From positions 214,283 through 278,282 of the forward strand of contig CAUJHV010000029.1 of the NCBI GenBank assembly GCA_963205115.1: a DNA stretch of 64,000 bases. The letters run 5' to 3'. This DNA is from Pseudomonadota bacterium. GTDB lineage: Bacteria > Pseudomonadota > Gammaproteobacteria > Burkholderiales > Burkholderiaceae_C. Made by a program: the position numbers and the translations under genes. Below, piece after piece: positions 1 to 8,239 of the stretch (the first letter of the stretch is position 1; each line of letters begins with the position of its first letter). The notes below the pieces were generated by a model. That model saw nothing but the letters and a program-made list of their open reading frames with translations, did no database searches and was not told where the DNA came from.

Positions 1-1212
1 AAGCTGGCCCTGGCCGGTGAATGGCGCTCACCGGGCACCTTCTTCACCACCTGGCGCGGGCAGGCTGCGGCCACCGACTACCAGCACCGGGAGATCGAAG
101 GCGACGGATCCATCGGCACCACCTTCAAGACCCGCGGCAGCGATGCGCGTGTGGAGGCCGTGCACCGGGCCGTCGCCGTGAGCGCCGGGCGCATCGAGGG
201 CACGATCGGCCTGCAGCTCGAGTCGTCGCGCTTCTCGGCGCTGGGCGAGGAAGCTTTTGTCCCGTCGACACACACGCGGCACGCGGCCGCCTTCGTGCTG
301 GAACGCTGGACCTGGGGCGACAGCGGCCACCTCAGCGCGGGCCTGCGCGCCGAGCAGGTGCGCGTGCGTTCCGAAGGCGATGCCGACGCCACCGCAGCGC
401 AGTTCGGGCCGCCGCAGGAGCGCCGTTTCTCGCCGCGCAGCGCATCGATGGGTGTTGTGCTGAAACTCAGCCCGCAGTGGCAGGGGTCGGCGAACGCGGC
501 CTACAGCGAGCGCGCACCGACGAGCTACGAGCTCTACGCCAACGGCATCCACGCCGCCACCGGCGCCTACGAGCGCGGCGACCCGCAGCAGCAGGTCGAA
601 CGCGGCCGCCACATCGACCTCGCGCTGGAATGGAAACGCGGTGCCGACCGGCTACGGCTGGGCGTCTTTCAGAGCCGTTTCTCGCGCTACATCGCGTTGA
701 CGGCCACCGGCGAGCCGGCCATCGTCGACGACGCGGGCGACGCGGTGCCGGTCTTTGCGTTTCGCGGCGTACGGGCCCGCCTGCATGGGCTGGAGATCGA
801 AGGCGCGTGGCGGCTGCTGGACGGCGCGCGCACCGTCGACCTCGATGCCCGGCTCGACACCGTGCGCGGCCTCGACCAGGACAGCGGCCAGGCCCTGCCG
901 CGCCTGCCGCCACGCCGCACGACGTTGGGCCTGACGCTGGTCCAAGGGCCCTGGACGGCGCGGGCCGAGGTGCAGCGGGCCAGCGCGCAGACGCGGGTGC
1001 CGGACACCGATGTCGCCACGCCGGGCTGGACGCAGGTCAACCTGTCGGCCAGCCATGTGCAGACCCGCGGTCCGCGCGAGATGCTGTGGTTTGTCAAGCT
1101 GCACAACGTCGGCGACGCGCTGGCCTACAGCGCAAGCACCATCGGCACCGTGCGTACGCTGGCGCCCATGCCGGGGCGCGGCCTCACGGCCGGACTGCGC
1201 TGGACCTTTTGA
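1..1212 (+). CDS. TonB-dependent outer-membrane receptor, C-terminal part (5' end outside window)
   Basis: The frame is open from the first base of the window, so only the last 403 residues are present. The sequence alternates short amphipathic beta strands with polar loops and ends in LRWTF, the terminal aromatic expected of an outer-membrane barrel. The stretch APTSYELYANGIHAATGAYE followed by a GD and a conserved E is typical of the ZnuD-like branch of TonB-dependent receptors, where the protein would import a metal or metal complex across the outer membrane. The plug domain and TonB box lie upstream of the window and cannot be checked. The ligand is therefore only an inference from the family. 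The stop codon is followed almost at once by the DTW-domain gene. Confidence 0.85.
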   Translation, partial: KLALAGEWRSPGTFFTTWRGQAAATDYQHREIEGDGSIGTTFKTRGSDARVEAVHRAVAVSAGRIEGTIGLQLESSRFSALGEEAFVPSTHTRHAAAFVLERWTWGDSGHLSAGLRAEQVRVRSEGDADATAAQFGPPQERRFSPRSASMGVVLKLSPQWQGSANAAYSERAPTSYELYANGIHAATGAYERGDPQQQVERGRHIDLALEWKRGADRLRLGVFQSRFSRYIALTATGEPAIVDDAGDAVPVFAFRGVRARLHGLEIEGAWRLLDGARTVDLDARLDTVRGLDQDSGQALPRLPPRRTTLGLTLVQGPWTARAEVQRASAQTRVPDTDVATPGWTQVNLSASHVQTRGPREMLWFVKLHNVGDALAYSASTIGTVRTLAPMPGRGLTAGLRWTF

Positions 1213-1278
1213 GTGCAGCCGGGGCCGGGCCGCGTCCGGCCCGGCCGATGGCGAATCCTGCCGTGCGACCATGCCGGC

Positions 1279-1962
1279 GTGAACGCGCCATCCAGCCTTT
1301 CCCGCGCCGTCTGCGCGCACTGCCTGCGCCCGCAAGCCACCTGCCTGTGCGCACGGGCCCGACCGACCGCACACCGCACCGAGGTGCTCGTGCTGCAGCA
1401 CCCGCAGGAGCAGCGCCAGGCCAAGAACAGCGTGGCGCTGCTGCGCCTGTCGCTGGCGCGCTGCGAGGTGGTCGTCGGCGAGCGCTTCACGCCTGAGACG
1501 CTGCAGGCCCTGCTGCAGCGGCCCGGGCGGCAGACCCGGCTGCTCTACCCCGACGTGCCGGCCGCGCCCGCGCCGCCGGCCCCGGCGGTCGCACCGGGCA
1601 CGCCGCTGCGGCTGGTGGTGATCGACGCGACCTGGCGCAAGAGCCTGCGCATGCTGCTCGAACACCCGGCCCTGGCCGCCCTGCCCCGTGTGGCCTTGGC
1701 GGAACCGGCGCCGACCCGCTACCGCGAGATCCGCGCCGCCCGCCGCGCCGACCAAGTCTCGACACTGGAGGCCACCGTGCAGGCGCTGGCCCTGCTGGAA
1801 GGGCCGTCGTTCGACGCCGCGCCGTTGTTGGACGCCTTCGGCCGCTTCGTCGCCGACGTGGCAGCGCGTCGCGCCCATGGCGCCGCGCAGGCCATGAGCC
1901 CGCCCAGCCGCCCGAAGGGCTCATACCGCAGCGCGGAGTGCGAAGGTACTCCAGAGAGCTAA
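1279..1962 (+). CDS. DTW domain-containing protein, probable tRNA-uridine aminocarboxypropyltransferase
   Basis: This 227-residue protein has an N-terminal Cys cluster (CAHCLRPQATCLC), the HPQE segment and the DATWRKS signature that defines DTW proteins. Family members (TapT, YfiP/TuaA type) use S-adenosylmethionine to put a 3-amino-3-carboxypropyl group on uridine 47 in the variable loop of tRNA. The GTG at 1279 is chosen because it places the Cys cluster near the N terminus as in relatives. The frame stays open back to a GTG at 1213, immediately after the receptor stop, so a longer start cannot be excluded. The C-terminal Ala/Arg-rich tail looks unstructured. There is no obvious functional link to its neighbours. 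Confidence 0.85.
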   Translation: MNAPSSLSRAVCAHCLRPQATCLCARARPTAHRTEVLVLQHPQEQRQAKNSVALLRLSLARCEVVVGERFTPETLQALLQRPGRQTRLLYPDVPAAPAPPAPAVAPGTPLRLVVIDATWRKSLRMLLEHPALAALPRVALAEPAPTRYREIRAARRADQVSTLEATVQALALLEGPSFDAAPLLDAFGRFVADVAARRAHGAAQAMSPPSRPKGSYRSAECEGTPES

Positions 1963-2116
1963 CGCGCCTGTCGATGAGACGCGGTTGGCAGCGCGGCGAA
2001 GCGGGCATCGCCGATGGGCCGCAATCCTTGTAGGGTCAATAGCCAATTTGCGGCGGTGCAGCATGCCAGCCGGGTGCGCCGGAAAATGCCCCGATCAGTC
2101 ACAAAAGGGGTCGCAC

Positions 2117-2512
2117 ATGCAAACCCGTCGAACCTTTATCGGACTCGTGCCTCTGGCCAGCGTGGCCCTTCTGGCGGCCTGCAGCAAGAAGGTGGAGCCT
2201 GTGCCGGAAGTCCCACCACCCAGCCCACTGCCCGCGCCACCCGCGCCTGCGCCAGCGCCTGCAGCAGCGGCCACCACCACGACCACGACGGCCGAGGGCC
2301 TGGTCGACCCGACATCGCCCAAGGCCGTTGAACTGAGCTTCGTGCTCGACGACGAGACCTCCAAGAACCCCAAGCACGTGGCAGGCGCGGAATGCTCCAA
2401 CTGTGCCCTGTATGGCGGCAAGCCGGGCGATGCCTCGGGGCCCTGCCCCTTGTTCGCCGGCCAGCGGGTTCCCGCCGGCGGCTGGTGCACCGCGTATACG
2501 AAGAAGGCTTGA
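2117..2512 (+). CDS. High-potential iron-sulfur protein (HiPIP) with lipobox
   Basis: The 131-residue product ends in a HiPIP domain with the four cluster-binding cysteines in the usual spacing (CSNC, then GPCPLF, then GGWC), so it should bind one 4Fe-4S cubane and carry electrons in the periplasm. The N terminus has an RR pair and a hydrophobic stretch ending LLAAC, which reads both as a Tat-type signal and as a lipobox. A Pro/Ala-rich linker with six consecutive Thr follows before the domain. The likely picture is a membrane-tethered HiPIP. A purine-rich AAAAGGGG stretch lies just upstream of the ATG and fixes the start. Typical HiPIPs are soluble; the tether and linker are unusual. Confidence 0.9.
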   Translation: MQTRRTFIGLVPLASVALLAACSKKVEPVPEVPPPSPLPAPPAPAPAPAAAATTTTTTAEGLVDPTSPKAVELSFVLDDETSKNPKHVAGAECSNCALYGGKPGDASGPCPLFAGQRVPAGGWCTAYTKKA

Positions 2513-2544
2513 TCGGCCGCACAATCGGGCCGACCATCGGCCCC

Positions 2545-3594
2545 ATGCGCACCCGACGCCGCATCCTCCTTTCCGGCGTCTCGCTCGCCGCTGCACCCGT
2601 CCTCGGCGCCCCTGCCGCCGATTGGCAAACGGCTGCGCCCGAGTCCCAGGGCCTGCGAGCCGGCGCCGTTGCCGACGTCTTGACCGCCGGCGAGACCGTC
2701 CCGGCCCTGCGGGCACTTCTGGTCGCGCGCGGCGGCGTGCTGGTGGGCGAGCGCTACTACGCAGGCGCCACGGCCGACAGCCTGCAGCCGATCAACTCCG
2801 CCACCAAGAGCGTGTGCAGCATGCTCGTCGGTCTGACGCTGCGCGACGGCCGTCTGAAGAGCCTGGACGACACGGTGGCGCAGTTGCTACCGGACGCGGT
2901 CGCGCAGGTGCCCGAATCGCCTGCCCGGTCGGTCACGCTGGGTCAGATTCTCAGCGGACGCTCGGGCCTGGCCTTCGATCCGATGCGCTTTGGCCAACTG
3001 GTCGCTTCCCAGCCCTTCGTGCGCGGCGCGCTCAGTGGGCCGTTTGTGCCAGCGCAGCCGCCAGGCTGGTCCTACAACGACGCGCTGGTGGCGCTGATCG
3101 CGCCCATCCTGGCGCGTGCGCAGGGCGCCGATCTGGCGGTGCTGGCCGCACGCCAGCTCTTCGAGCCGCTGGGCATCGAACGCTTCGAATGGCGGCGCGA
3201 CCGCGATGGCAACCCGCTGGCACCCGCAGGGCTGGCCTTGCGCACACGCGACCTGCTGAAGCTCGCCGCGCTGATGCTCGAAGGCGGTCGCTGGCAGGGC
3301 ACACCGGTGCTGCCGGAATCGTGGGTGACACAGAGCCTGAAGCCCCAAGGCCCCGCCACCTGGCGCGCGGGGCCCGTGGCCGACGTCGGATACGGCCAGC
3401 TGTGGTTCACCGGACAGCTGCACGGCAAACGCGTGGCCTGGGCCTGGGGTTATGGCGGGCAGTTTGCGCTGCTGGCCCCCGAACTGCGACTGGCCGTGGC
3501 CACCGCAGCCACCTCGCCGCATCCCTCTGGGCTGCGTGCGCAGACCGACGCCGTGATGGCGCTCGTCGCGCGGCTGATCGAGACGGCTGTCTAG
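2545..3594 (+). CDS. Serine hydrolase of the class C beta-lactamase family
   Basis: This 349-residue protein begins with MRTRRRILLSG and a hydrophobic stretch, a twin-arginine-like export signal. The catalytic SxxK motif is SATK at residues 85-88 and the YxN motif is seen as YND in the middle of the protein. A late Gly-rich segment (WGYGGQ) may replace the KTG box. This places it with penicillin-binding-protein-like esterases and amidases (beta-lactamase domain) acting in the periplasm. The substrate cannot be told from sequence. It starts 32 bases after the HiPIP stop in the same direction, so the two may be cotranscribed. True beta-lactamase activity should not be assumed. Confidence 0.85.
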   Translation: MRTRRRILLSGVSLAAAPVLGAPAADWQTAAPESQGLRAGAVADVLTAGETVPALRALLVARGGVLVGERYYAGATADSLQPINSATKSVCSMLVGLTLRDGRLKSLDDTVAQLLPDAVAQVPESPARSVTLGQILSGRSGLAFDPMRFGQLVASQPFVRGALSGPFVPAQPPGWSYNDALVALIAPILARAQGADLAVLAARQLFEPLGIERFEWRRDRDGNPLAPAGLALRTRDLLKLAALMLEGGRWQGTPVLPESWVTQSLKPQGPATWRAGPVADVGYGQLWFTGQLHGKRVAWAWGYGGQFALLAPELRLAVATAATSPHPSGLRAQTDAVMALVARLIETAV

Positions 3595-3718
3595 CCCAGG
3601 CGCATCACGTCATGCCGGGCCACGTCTGGCCATAGGTCCGGTCCGCAGGAACGGCGCGGCAGGCCGCTGCCGCCGCACAGCGAGCGACCGCGCCGGTTGA
3701 CGCCCATCAGCGTGGGCC

Positions 3719-4801
3719 TCAACCGGGCATCGCGCGGGCTGACGCCAGGTTGTCGAGTTCCGTTTGCGCCGTGGCCGGGAAGGGATGGCGCTGCGGGGCG
3801 GTCGCCCAGGCGATGGCCGCACGCATGGCGTCGATGGCTTGCAGGCTTTGCGGCAAGGTATCGCCGTACGCATGAAACTCGTGCGTCATGTGCTCCCACA
3901 CATCCAGCCGAACCGGCGCGCCCTGGGCCTGAAGGCTCTGCGCGAAGTCGCGGATCATGTCCACCAGGATTTCCATGCCGCCGGCCTGCAAGTAGACCGG
4001 CGCCACGCGGTCGTAACGCTGGTGGATGGGCGACAGTTCGGCCTCGCTGCGGCCGGTGCCGGCTCGGAGCCATTCACCATAACGCAGCGTCTGGTAGCCC
4101 TGCACCATGTCGTAGCGGTCGTTGCCAAACTGGCTGACGCCGCGCAGGCCGATGTCGGTCCACGGGCTGATGCCGATGACCAGCGCGGGTTGCGGGCATC
4201 CGGCCACGCGCAGCCGGGACAGCAGCATCAAGGCCAGGTGGCCGCCCGCCGAATCGCCGGCGACCACGAGCCGGCTCGGGTCCACGCCGGCGCCCAGCAG
4301 GTGTCGGTAGGCCGCCAGGCCATCGTCCAGTTGCGCCGGATGCGGATGTTCGGGTGTGAGCCGGTAGTCCGGCGCGAATATCCTCACTTGCAGCATCTGC
4401 GCCAGCATGGCGATGAAGTGCCGCGACACGGCGCCATAGAACGCATAGCCGCCGCCATGCAAGTACAGCAGCGTGAGCGCACTCTGGCAGTCACGCGGCG
4501 TGAACCACTCGCCACGCGGCTCGCCCTGCCCGCTGCGGTGCACATCCACCCGCGGATCGGCCATGACGCCGGTGTACAAGCTGTCGAAGTAGGCGCGGCT
4601 CTCGGCAATGTCCTGCAGCGCCAAGGCATGGTTGAATTGACGGCGGAAGAACAAGGTGCCGATCTCGAAGCTCACCGTCCACTGTGGCACCAGGGGCCGG
4701 CCCACGAGGCGTCGGGCCAGCACATCGGCGGTGGTGCCGAGCAGCACGGCGAGGCTGCGCAGCCGGTGCGAGAGGCGTCCCTGCAAAACGGTCTTGGGCA
4801 T
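3719..4801 (-). CDS. Alpha/beta hydrolase of the hormone-sensitive lipase family
   Basis: The 360-residue protein has the HGGGYAFY oxyanion-hole motif near residue 115 and the nucleophile elbow GDSAGGHL near residue 181. An Asp in the GGMEILVDMI segment and a His in THEFHAYG complete a probable catalytic triad. This pattern is that of HSL-type (family IV) carboxylesterases acting on acyl esters; no signal peptide is evident, so it should be cytoplasmic. The ATG at 4801 is preferred over an upstream in-frame ATG at 4903 because the latter would run through the start region of the divergent AraC gene. The divergent arrangement suggests that the AraC protein controls this gene. Confidence 0.85.
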   Translation of the reverse strand: MPKTVLQGRLSHRLRSLAVLLGTTADVLARRLVGRPLVPQWTVSFEIGTLFFRRQFNHALALQDIAESRAYFDSLYTGVMADPRVDVHRSGQGEPRGEWFTPRDCQSALTLLYLHGGGYAFYGAVSRHFIAMLAQMLQVRIFAPDYRLTPEHPHPAQLDDGLAAYRHLLGAGVDPSRLVVAGDSAGGHLALMLLSRLRVAGCPQPALVIGISPWTDIGLRGVSQFGNDRYDMVQGYQTLRYGEWLRAGTGRSEAELSPIHQRYDRVAPVYLQAGGMEILVDMIRDFAQSLQAQGAPVRLDVWEHMTHEFHAYGDTLPQSLQAIDAMRAAIAWATAPQRHPFPATAQTELDNLASARAMPG

Positions 4802-4881
4802 CGAAGGTCGGCGACTGTGAATGACGCGGGCCAGTGTCTCCAGCCGCGACTGACCGGTATAGAACGGAACCGACAGCACCC

Positions 4882-5778
4882 GTGAACTCGACAACCGCTG
4901 CACGCCTGCACCTGCCAGGTCCGGCCTTGGGCACCTGCATTCATCTCGCGATCGAACGCGACACGCGAGGGCTGCAGCTGAGCGATGCGCAGCGGTTCAA
5001 CTACTACCCGGCCAGCCCGCTGCCGATGATGTCGTGGATCTTCGAGGGCGATCTGCACATGGTCGAAGAGCCGCTGACGGCCGGCGCGGCGCCATCACTC
5101 GCGCCTGCGCTGCCGCGCCTGGTGATCTCAGGCCCCCACCGCAAGCCCTCCGCGAGCTGGTCACCCGGGCCGGTGCATGCGCTGTCGGTGGCCATTTATC
5201 CGCAGGCCTGGTCCACGCTGCTGGGCATTCCCGTGGAAGCCGCGCTGGACAGGAACGTGCCCGTGGAAGCCGTGACTTCAGCGGGCATGCGCGCCCTTCT
5301 CGCGGCGATCGGCACGCCAGACGGGCGCGAACCCTTCGAGCGCCTCGAGGCCGCATTGCTGCCCCTGTGGCAAGACGCGCCGGGAAGCCACGGCTTGCGC
5401 AACATGCGCGGGTGGCTGCAGTCCATGGCGGTGCGGGCGGCGTTCTCGAAGGCGGGTATCGGCATGCGCAACGTGCAGCGCCGGATCCGGGCATGGACGG
5501 GCCAGAGCCACCGGGACCTGCAGCTCTACATGCGCACCGAGCGCGCGCTGGTTCATGCCAGCGCCGGGGCATTCGACGCGGGCACGGCACCCAGCCTGGC
5601 CAGCGTGGCTGCTGCCGCGGGATTTGCCGACCAGTCCCATCTCGGACGCGAGGTGCGCCGTGTGACCGGTCTGTCACCCGCGCGCCTGGCCGAGCGCATG
5701 AAGACCGACGAGGCGTTCTGGTTCTACCGGCTGCTGAGCAGTCATTTGCAGAGCCAGGCGTCTGTGGCCAGCGACTGA
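4882..5778 (+). CDS. AraC family transcriptional regulator
   Basis: The 298-residue protein has an N-terminal effector-type domain and a C-terminal double helix-turn-helix (segments around QRRIRAWTGQ and LASVAAAAGFADQSHLGREV) of AraC type. It is transcribed away from the hydrolase gene, separated by about 80 bases that must contain both promoters. Local activation or repression of the hydrolase is the simplest inference. The GTG at 4882 is chosen because an upstream ATG at 4834 would add residues that do not look like the family and would overlap the promoter region. No ligand can be assigned. Confidence 0.8.
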   Translation: MNSTTAARLHLPGPALGTCIHLAIERDTRGLQLSDAQRFNYYPASPLPMMSWIFEGDLHMVEEPLTAGAAPSLAPALPRLVISGPHRKPSASWSPGPVHALSVAIYPQAWSTLLGIPVEAALDRNVPVEAVTSAGMRALLAAIGTPDGREPFERLEAALLPLWQDAPGSHGLRNMRGWLQSMAVRAAFSKAGIGMRNVQRRIRAWTGQSHRDLQLYMRTERALVHASAGAFDAGTAPSLASVAAAAGFADQSHLGREVRRVTGLSPARLAERMKTDEAFWFYRLLSSHLQSQASVASD

Positions 5779-5872
5779 AGACGGCAGCTCTCGCGCCCCT
5801 GTTGCGGGCGGGTGGCGCTCCCCGGCTGTCCACCGGGCTTGAAGCCCCGACAGCCGCCACCATATCCCTCGG

Positions 5873-6037
5873 ATGCAGATCAACCTCAACTGGAAGAAGC
5901 CGCTCTTCTACCTGCTCCTTCCGGTGTTGCTGTTCCTGTGCTTCGTCGGCTTTCCGCCGCCCTTCGCCCCGCCCGCGGCCACGAAGGCCGCGCAGGAACA
6001 GTCGGTTCCCGACGAAGAGAACAAGATCAAAAAGTAG
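5873..6037 (+). CDS. Small single-pass membrane protein, unknown function
   Basis: This 54-residue frame reads MQINLNWKKPLFYLLL, continues as a strongly hydrophobic helix (residues about 10-26) and then has a Pro-rich and charged tail ending ENKIKK. The codons are GC-rich at third positions like the neighbouring genes, and a basic N terminus before the helix suggests the tail is outside the membrane. No family is recognised. It lies 94 bases after the AraC gene in the same direction. The absence of a clear Shine-Dalgarno site lowers confidence. Confidence 0.55.
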   Translation: MQINLNWKKPLFYLLLPVLLFLCFVGFPPPFAPPAATKAAQEQSVPDEENKIKK

Positions 6038-6324
6038 CGCGTGGCGTGGCGGTCGGGTCCGCCGATCGGGCGCGCTTCACGGCACCCGCGCAACCGTGGG
6101 TGGCCCGGCGTTGCCATTCCGCTCATCGAGCTACATCGAACGGATAGTCTGGCGTCCGGAGGTTGGTGGCCCCCACACTTTGGCTCAGGCCACCGCGCCA
6201 CCGGCATCCCCATCCGAAGGCCGGGCTCACTAAGCTGGTTCCATCGCAACTGTCCAGCGAAGGAAATCATGCGCAGCTCGTGGATGCGCGATGCGGCCGC
6301 TGCACACCGTGCGCGCACGGTCCG

Positions 6325-6507
6325 ATGCCCCGCACATTGAGCCGTCCGTGGCGGCAGGCGGCATGGTGTCTCGTGCCGTTCGTGATCCATGGCCTGACGG
6401 GGTCTGCAGCGGGCCAGATCCTTGCCGCGCCACCGGCCATCGCCCTGCCCGCCCCGTTCGACGCCGACCCCGCACGCCAGCACCTGCGGCTGGTCTCCCA
6501 TGAGTGA
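6325..6507 (+). CDS. Possible short exported peptide or gene remnant
   Basis: A 60-codon frame starts MPRTLSRPWRQ and runs into a hydrophobic segment and a small-residue region (GSAAGQ) that could be a signal peptidase site. The remaining 25 residues or so show no domain. It may be a real small exported peptide or the leftover start of a larger gene. No Shine-Dalgarno site is convincing. Confidence 0.2.
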   Translation: MPRTLSRPWRQAAWCLVPFVIHGLTGSAAGQILAAPPAIALPAPFDADPARQHLRLVSHE

Positions 6508-6673
6508 TCGGCCCTGCGTCGTCGCGCAGCCGATGTGTCTGACGATTCACCGCATGGCGAGTGGCTGCTGCTGAAGAAGGACCATTCGCCATCATCTGCA
6601 TCAGCGCGCCGGGAGTCTGCGCGCGCAGCCCTACCGACCTCTCGGTGCCCATACCCACGGTGCCAACTGCAGA

Positions 6674-6701
6674 TTGACAAGACCGCCAGTCGGAGTAGAA
6701 A
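6674..6701 (+). promoter_or_regulatory. Candidate sigma-70 promoter for the DUF1326/DUF2182 pair
   Basis: TTGACA at 6674-6679 is followed after 16 bases by TAGAAA at 6696-6701. The DUF1326 start codon lies about 70 bases downstream. Confidence 0.45.
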
Positions 6702-6706
6702 GGGCC

Positions 6707-6724
6707 GTCCGGACTCCACCGGAC
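6707..6724 (+). promoter_or_regulatory. Perfect inverted repeat in the leader of the DUF1326 gene
   Basis: GTCCGG and CCGGAC form a perfect 6-base inverted repeat around a 6-base loop, just downstream of the candidate -10 element. It could be an operator or a leader hairpin. Confidence 0.35.
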
Positions 6725-6769
6725 GCAAGCCAGCGGGGCCCGATCGTCAAATCAATCGGAGGCGACATC

Positions 6770-7363
6770 ATGGCCTGGAGCTGTCAAGGAACCTATTTCG
6801 AGAGTTGCAACTGCGAAGCAGCTTGCCCTTGTGTATTCCTCAGTCCGCCGACCCAGGGCGACTGCACGGTACTCGTCGGCTGGCACATCGACAAGGGCAC
6901 GGACGACGCGGTGGTCCTCGACGGCCTGAACGTGGCACTGTCGGTCTACTCGCCCGGCAAGATGCATGAATCCAAGTGGCAGGCGGCGGCCTATCTCGAC
7001 AGCCGCGCGACCGAGACGCAGAAGAACTCCCTGCTGAAGATCTTCGGCGGCCAGGCCGGCGGCCACCCGGCCGTGCTGGCATCCTTCATCGGCGAGATGC
7101 TCGGCGTGGCCAGCGTGCCCATCGAATTCAAGTCTACGGGCAAGAACTACAGCCTCGAAATCCCATCGGTTGCATCGGTAGAGATCGAGGCCATCGAGAG
7201 CCCGGCCGGCCCGGTGCAGATCCAGGGCCACCCGCTGTGCATCGCGCCAGGCTTCCCGGCGACGGTGGCGCGCTCCAAACATCTGCGCTACACCGACCAT
7301 GGCAAGAATTGGTCGCTCTCGGGCCGCAACGGGCTGTTCTCGCCCTTCGCCTACCAGAACTGA
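6770..7363 (+). CDS. DUF1326 domain-containing protein
   Basis: The 197-residue product starts MAWSCQGTYFESCNCEAACP, the diagnostic Cys-rich N terminus of DUF1326. Its early CNCEAACPC cysteines suggest metal or cluster binding, but the biochemical role of the family is not established. A strong Shine-Dalgarno site (CGGAGG) precedes the ATG, which fixes the start. It is followed after 24 bases by a DUF2182 membrane protein, a pairing seen repeatedly in proteobacteria, so the two probably form one functional unit. No signal peptide is present. Confidence 0.85.
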   Translation: MAWSCQGTYFESCNCEAACPCVFLSPPTQGDCTVLVGWHIDKGTDDAVVLDGLNVALSVYSPGKMHESKWQAAAYLDSRATETQKNSLLKIFGGQAGGHPAVLASFIGEMLGVASVPIEFKSTGKNYSLEIPSVASVEIEAIESPAGPVQIQGHPLCIAPGFPATVARSKHLRYTDHGKNWSLSGRNGLFSPFAYQN

Positions 7364-7387
7364 GCCCGCACCGGGCAACCCCACGCG

Positions 7388-8200
7388 ATGAGCGCGTCCG
7401 CCGAGGGCTTGGCGCTGCGCCTGCTGCTGCGCGAGCGCGTCGTGCTGGGCCTGTCACTGGCCACCATGATCGGCCTGGCCTGGGCCTACATGCTGTGGAT
7501 GGGGCTGGCCATGGACGATGGGCCCGGCGCGTGGGCCTACTGCAGTGCGGCCTCAGGCATGTTCGGCATGTCCGGCATGGACGGCAGCGGGTGGTCGGCC
7601 TTCGGCTGGCTGCTGGCGATGTGGTCGGTGATGGCGGTGGCGATGATGCTGCCCACCACCATCCCGATGCTGATGCTGTTCGCGCGCCACCAGCGCTGGC
7701 GACATCCCGAGCGGGACGCCAGTGCGCCGACGCTCTACCTCGCGGCCGGATATCTGCTGGTCTGGGTTGCGTTTGGCATATTCGCCAGCGCGCTGCAATG
7801 GGGCCTGGAGCGGGCCGGCATGCTGACGCCCATGATGGGCGCACTGCGCAGCGCCACGGTCGCCGGCCTGGTGGTCATCGGCGCGGGCGCGTTCCAGCTC
7901 AGCCCGCTGAAATACGCGTGCCTCAGCCGCTGCCGCACGCCGCTGGCCTTCCTGATGACGGCCTGGCGGGATGGCCGCGCCGGCGCACTGCGCATGGGCT
8001 TCGAGCACGGCCTGTTCTGCCTGGGCTGCTGCTGGGCGCTGATGCTGGTCTTGTTCGTCACGGGTGTGATGGACCTGGTGTGGATGGCCGCACTCACCGT
8101 GCTGATGCTGCTGGAGAAGATCGTGCCGCGCGGCGACTGGTTCGCGCGCATCGGCGGCGTGGCGATGATCCTGCTGGGCATCGCCATGCTGGTGCGCTGA
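7388..8200 (+). CDS. DUF2182 integral membrane protein
   Basis: The 270-residue protein is rich in hydrophobic helices, with about six to seven transmembrane segments visible. It has Met-rich clusters (MFGMSGMDG and AVAMMLPTTIPMLMLF) and a conserved Cys-rich helix (GLFCLGCCWALM). These features define DUF2182, described as a predicted metal-binding membrane protein. Met and Cys clusters in membrane helices suggest copper or another soft metal, but that is an inference. It follows the DUF1326 gene closely and is presumably cotranscribed with it. Confidence 0.85.
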   Translation: MSASAEGLALRLLLRERVVLGLSLATMIGLAWAYMLWMGLAMDDGPGAWAYCSAASGMFGMSGMDGSGWSAFGWLLAMWSVMAVAMMLPTTIPMLMLFARHQRWRHPERDASAPTLYLAAGYLLVWVAFGIFASALQWGLERAGMLTPMMGALRSATVAGLVVIGAGAFQLSPLKYACLSRCRTPLAFLMTAWRDGRAGALRMGFEHGLFCLGCCWALMLVLFVTGVMDLVWMAALTVLMLLEKIVPRGDWFARIGGVAMILLGIAMLVR

Positions 8201-8239
8201 CCACGTCGGCGCGGCCAATCGCGGCTGAACCGCTCAGCC

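Larger units (their letters stand above)
6038..6769. other. Gene-poor stretch before the DUF1326 gene
   Basis: No convincing full gene was found in these roughly 730 bases. Several overlapping frames are open in both strands but none shows a recognisable domain or consistent start. The stretch holds one possible secreted-peptide frame (6325-6507), a promoter-like element and an inverted repeat, each listed separately. It may be a decayed locus. Confidence 0.5.

Noticed and set aside
6269..6340. A 23-codon frame with an AAGGAA site as a leader peptide
   Set aside because: There is no amino-acid run or attenuator structure after it and no nearby biosynthetic gene that would be controlled.
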